NCBI GenBank assembly: GCA_905207425.1
Contig: CAJLLB010000093.1
Location: 1 to 8,075, forward strand
Length of the DNA stretch: 8,075 nucleotides
Reading direction: 5' to 3'
Origin: an uncultured Collinsella sp.
GTDB taxonomy: Bacteria > Actinomycetota > Coriobacteriia > Coriobacteriales > Coriobacteriaceae
The translations under genes were made by a program, and so were the position numbers. Under the pieces are notes generated by a model. It saw only the letters and a program-made list of their open reading frames with translations. It ran no database searches and was not told the origin of the DNA. Below are positions 6,242-8,075 of the stretch, piece after piece; within the stretch, counting starts at the first letter, position 1, and the number at the start of each line of letters is the position of its first letter.

Positions 6242-6274
6242 GGGCCTCGCTCCTATATGGAACGGGGCCTCGCT
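6242..6274 (+). repeat. 10-bp direct repeat GGGCCTCGCT in the deglycase-epimerase gap
   Basis: GGGCCTCGCT occurs at 6242-6251 and again at 6265-6274, 23 bases apart, in the 73-base gap between the deglycase stop and the epimerase ATG. The second copy is eight bases before the GGAGAG ribosome site. I see no hairpin or T-run that would end the transcript here, so the epimerase is likely cotranscribed. The repeat may be a local duplication without function. Confidence 0.5.
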
Positions 6275-6291
6275 TGGGTTGGAGAGTAATT

Positions 6292-7128
6292 ATGAGCTAT
6301 CCCCAGCTTGCCGTCATGAATATCAGCCATCGTTATTTTGACCTTGAGGAGTTCTTTTCTTCGGCGTCGGCTTCGGGCTACACGTGTTGCGAGCTTTGGA
6401 CCGGGGCGATGCATCTGTATGTCGATTGCCATGGATACGATTCGCTCGAGCAGGTGCGGGAGCTATCACAGCGGTATGGGGTTCGGATTGTGGGGCTTTG
6501 TCCCGAACAGAACAATCCCAAGCCGTGGAATATCGCGGCGCGCGGGAATGAGGCGCGCACTCGCACGCTCGCGTACTTTAAGAACGTTGTGGATATCGCG
6601 GCGGAACTTGGAGCCGAGCAGGTCATGGTCTCGAGCGGCTGGGCATTTTTGAACGAGCCGATCGAGGACGCGTGGGGTCGCAGCGCCTCGATGCTGCGTG
6701 TGATTGCCGAGCATGCGGGAGAGCGCGGCGTGCGACTGGTGCTCGAGGCCCTACAGCCGGTTGAGTCGATGATCGTGAACTCGGCGGCCGATACGAAGCG
6801 CATGATCGAGGCAGTTGATCATCCGGCACTTAAGGCGTGTCTGGATTTGGGCGCTATGGCGGTGGCGGGGGATACCATCGACGATTATTTTGATCTGCTT
6901 GGCGATGATGTCGCCCACGTGCATTTTGTCGATGTTGCGGCAGATGGCACGACGCATCTTGCCTGGGGTGACGGCGACCGCGATATGCGCGCCGACCTGG
7001 ATAGGCTGGTGGCGCGCGGCTATCGCGGAGTTGTTTCGGCCGAGACCTATGATTGGCGCTATTTCGCCAATCCCGCGGCAGCCGACGCTCAGGTTATGGC
7101 GGAGTACCGACGCGCGATTGGCGCCTAA
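6292..7128 (+). CDS. FrlC-like sugar-amine epimerase (xylose isomerase-like TIM barrel)
   Basis: A 278-residue AP-endonuclease-2/xylose-isomerase-type TIM barrel, the size of FrlC (fructoselysine 3-epimerase) and related ketose epimerases. Segments match FrlC as I know it: GYTCCELWTGAMH (29-41), RIVGLCPEQNN (65-75), LVLEALQPVESMIVN (149-163), DDYFDLLGDDVAHVHFVD (197-214) and the GDGDRDM turn near 226-232. The four expected metal ligands are present as Glu152, Asp185, His211 and Glu251. It should need a divalent cation and invert a hydroxyl next to the carbonyl of a ketose or glycated amine, feeding the deglycases. The start at 6292 follows GGAGAG by five bases. An upstream in-frame ATG at 6232 only 13 bases after the previous stop has no ribosome site. 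It is the last gene of the operon, because a repeat-rich gap follows. Another sugar epimerase or isomerase specificity remains possible. Confidence 0.88.
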   Translation: MSYPQLAVMNISHRYFDLEEFFSSASASGYTCCELWTGAMHLYVDCHGYDSLEQVRELSQRYGVRIVGLCPEQNNPKPWNIAARGNEARTRTLAYFKNVVDIAAELGAEQVMVSSGWAFLNEPIEDAWGRSASMLRVIAEHAGERGVRLVLEALQPVESMIVNSAADTKRMIEAVDHPALKACLDLGAMAVAGDTIDDYFDLLGDDVAHVHFVDVAADGTTHLAWGDGDRDMRADLDRLVARGYRGVVSAETYDWRYFANPAAADAQVMAEYRRAIGA

Positions 7129-7149
7129 GTGGGACAGGGCGCCGAGTTG

Positions 7150-7165
7150 GCGTTTGACGCTTTTT
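7150..7165 (+). terminator. short hairpin plus T-run after the epimerase gene
   Basis: GCGT-TTG-ACGC (7150-7160) forms a 4-bp stem and is followed at once by TTTTT (7161-7165), starting 22 bases after the epimerase stop. An alternative stem, CGCC (7140-7143) with GGCG (7149-7152), competes for the same bases. Position and T-run suit an intrinsic terminator for the sugar-amine operon, but the stem is short, so confidence is low. The palindromic repeats just downstream may add to the effect. Confidence 0.35.
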
Positions 7166-7172
7166 GAGAAAC

Positions 7173-7312
7173 GGGACGTGCTTTCCGCTTGAGGCTTCTG
7201 GCGGAAAGCACGTCCCAGAACAGGCGCTCAGAATGGGACACACTTTCCGCTGAGGACCTCAACCGGAAACCGCATCCCAGTTTTTGGCTGGCGGGCGGGA
7301 CGCGCTTTCCCC
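7173..7312. repeat. tandem palindromic repeat, 62-bp period, about 2.3 copies
   Basis: The motif GGGACrygCTTTCC starts at 7173, 7235 and 7297, exactly 62 bases apart each time. Unit 1 (7173-7218) is a hairpin: GGGACGTGCTTTCCGC (7173-7188) is the exact reverse complement of 7201-7216, with a 12-base loop. Unit 2 (7235-7280) has the same 46-base length but is decayed, with several mispairs in the stem (GGGACACACTTTCCGC against CGGAAACCGCATCCC). Both units end in TCCCAG and are followed by a 16-base spacer that differs between them. Unit 3 keeps only the left half (7297-7311). The arrangement suggests tandem growth of a palindromic intergenic element with later decay of copies. It lies in the gap between two operons and contains no believable gene on either strand. 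Confidence 0.85.
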
Positions 7313-7373
7313 TATGTTTCCAAATGAATACGCTATGAGCCGAGGAGGACGATTCTCCCCGCAAACACTCTAG

Positions 7374-7379
7374 TATGCT
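7374..7379 (+). promoter_or_regulatory. candidate -10 for hisZ
   Basis: TATGCT at 7374-7379 would start a transcript near 7386, so that the strong hairpin at 7389-7418 would form the very 5' end of the hisZ mRNA. No good -35 is seen 16-18 bases upstream (the region reads GATTCTCC). The assignment rests on position and the hexamer only. Confidence 0.3.
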
Positions 7380-7388
7380 AAAGTACCC

Positions 7389-7418
7389 AGAAGACCGGCG
7401 GAGCTATGCCGGTCTTCT
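7389..7418 (+). other. strong hairpin in the hisZ leader
   Basis: AGAAGACCGGC (7389-7399) pairs perfectly with GCCGGTCTTCT (7408-7418) around an 8-base loop, GGAGCTAT. It is followed by CTCTATATG rather than a T-run, so it is not a typical terminator. It lies 36 bases before the hisZ start and close to the likely transcription start. It could stabilise the 5' end, bind a protein or be part of a leader switch. No T-box sequence and no run of His codons accompanies it. Confidence 0.6.
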
Positions 7419-7454
7419 GCTCTATATGAAACACAGCATGAGGAGGCTCACCAG

Positions 7455-8075
7455 ATGACGGCCACACCGTGGGGATTCCGGGACATATTGCCCGAGGAGG
7501 CTCAGGCGCGCGAGGAGATCACATGTACGGTGAAGGGCTGCTTTAGGGAGCATCATTACCTGCCGGTCGAGACGCCGCTGCTCGAGGACAAGGGCTCGCT
7601 CGAGGAAGGCGGCCGCATTGCGGACACGCCGTTTAAGCTCTTTGACGATGATGGCCGCCTGCTGGTGGTCCGTCCCGACAACACGCTGCCGATCGTGCGC
7701 TTGGTTTCGACCCGTATGCGCGCTGCCGACTTGCCTCTGCGCTTACGTTACGAGGCGCCGGTGGTTCGCGAGTGTCAGCGCAATGCCGGTGGTTCGCGCC
7801 AGTTTACGCAGTTGGGCTTTGAGCTTATCGGCGCGGGCGATACCTCGGGCGATGTCGAGATTGTCTCGCTGGTCGCCGAGGCCGTGCGCGAGCTGGCACT
7901 TCCCGATGCGCGCATTATCGCAGGCAGCGTGCGTCCTTTTAAGGAATTGCTCGCGGTATGCGAGGATCGTGAGCTGGCTGCCGAGGCCCTGCGCTGCGTG
8001 CATGCCAACGACTTTGTGGGCCTCGATGCCCGCGTGGCTGCCAGCGCCGAGTCCGATGCCGTCAAGGCCGCCATT
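7455..8075 (+). CDS. hisZ: ATP phosphoribosyltransferase regulatory subunit, N-terminal part (partial)
   Basis: This is the class II aminoacyl-tRNA-synthetase-like HisZ, which lacks tRNA charging and binds HisG to form the ATP phosphoribosyltransferase of the first step of histidine synthesis. The window holds 207 codons and the frame stays open to the edge. Typical segments are TPWGFRDILPEEA at 4-16, the motif-2 region VVRPDNTLPIVRLVSTRM at about 71-88, RYEAPVVRECQ at 98-108 and RQFTQLGFELIGAGDTSGD at 115-133. 'RPDNTLPIVRLV' is the HisZ form; HisS has RPEGT followed by a different sequence, so HisZ is preferred. The start at 7455 is fixed by AGGAGG at 7441-7446. HisZ often heads a his operon with hisG next, which would lie just outside the window. 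HisS remains the only serious alternative. Confidence 0.88.
   Translation, partial: MTATPWGFRDILPEEAQAREEITCTVKGCFREHHYLPVETPLLEDKGSLEEGGRIADTPFKLFDDDGRLLVVRPDNTLPIVRLVSTRMRAADLPLRLRYEAPVVRECQRNAGGSRQFTQLGFELIGAGDTSGDVEIVSLVAEAVRELALPDARIIAGSVRPFKELLAVCEDRELAAEALRCVHANDFVGLDARVAASAESDAVKAAI

Noticed and set aside
7173..7312. CRISPR array
   Set aside because: There are only about 2.3 decaying copies, the repeated unit (46 bases) is itself a hairpin, the spacers are 16 bases, and no cas gene is present.
7125..7364. 79-codon open frame on the minus strand in the repeat-rich gap
   Set aside because: It is made mainly of the palindromic repeat units, has no ribosome site, and is Ser/Arg-rich without any family likeness.
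7380..7454. T-box riboswitch for histidine
   Set aside because: The conserved antiterminator sequence and a terminator with T-run are absent, and the leader is too short.
7426..7458. Ten-codon frame MKHSMRRLTR overlapping the hisZ start by ATGA, as a histidine attenuator leader peptide
   Set aside because: It has only one His codon, no ribosome site of its own, and no terminator/antiterminator pair follows it.

Overview
The window looks like chromosomal DNA from a moderately high-GC Gram-positive bacterium. It has strong AGGAGG-type ribosome binding sites, NTG starts after short leaders and no sign of phage or insertion sequences. The combination of G+C-rich codons, UTRA-domain GntR regulators, a FrlB/FrlC-like sugar-amine cluster and HisZ would fit a gut actinobacterium of the Coriobacteriia (Collinsella-like). 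That assignment is inference from composition and gene style, not from a marker gene.

Layout. (i) 1-334, minus strand: the N-terminal 111 codons of murB (peptidoglycan precursor synthesis), running off the left edge. (ii) 518-1546, plus: a LacI-family repressor divergent from murB and not next to any obvious sugar gene. (iii) 1547-1794: an intergenic stretch with a perfect 31-bp inverted repeat around an 11-base loop, then an extended -10 promoter. (iv) 1795-2283: a small soluble protein of unknown function. (v) 2322-3089 and 3074-3787: two GntR/HutC-type regulators with UTRA effector domains, whose reading frames overlap by 16 bases. (vi) 3788-3980: an AT-richer control region with palindromes and a repeated GGTATCAAA motif. 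(vii) 3981-7128: three enzyme genes in a row, made up of a GlmS-like double-SIS protein, a FrlB/FraB-like sugar-amine 6-phosphate deglycase, and a FrlC-like TIM-barrel epimerase. (viii) 7129-7454: a gene-free stretch with a weak terminator, a tandem palindromic repeat of 62-bp period, and a strong hairpin near the probable 5' end of the next transcript. (ix) 7455-8075: the N-terminal 207 codons of hisZ, the regulatory subunit of ATP phosphoribosyltransferase, running off the right edge.

Working model: 2322-7128 is a catabolic locus for a glycated amine or related amino-sugar conjugate (an Amadori or Heyns type compound). The epimerase would interconvert the sugar-amine stereoisomers. The two SIS enzymes would split or isomerise the 6-phosphates into a hexose phosphate plus an amine. 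The two UTRA regulators would sense sugar phosphates and act on the palindromes in front of 3981. The locus lacks the transporter, kinase or PTS permease that such pathways need, so these must be encoded elsewhere or the substrate is different. The most interesting parts are this incomplete locus with two deglycase-like paralogues and two coupled regulators, and the two kinds of long palindromic intergenic repeats.
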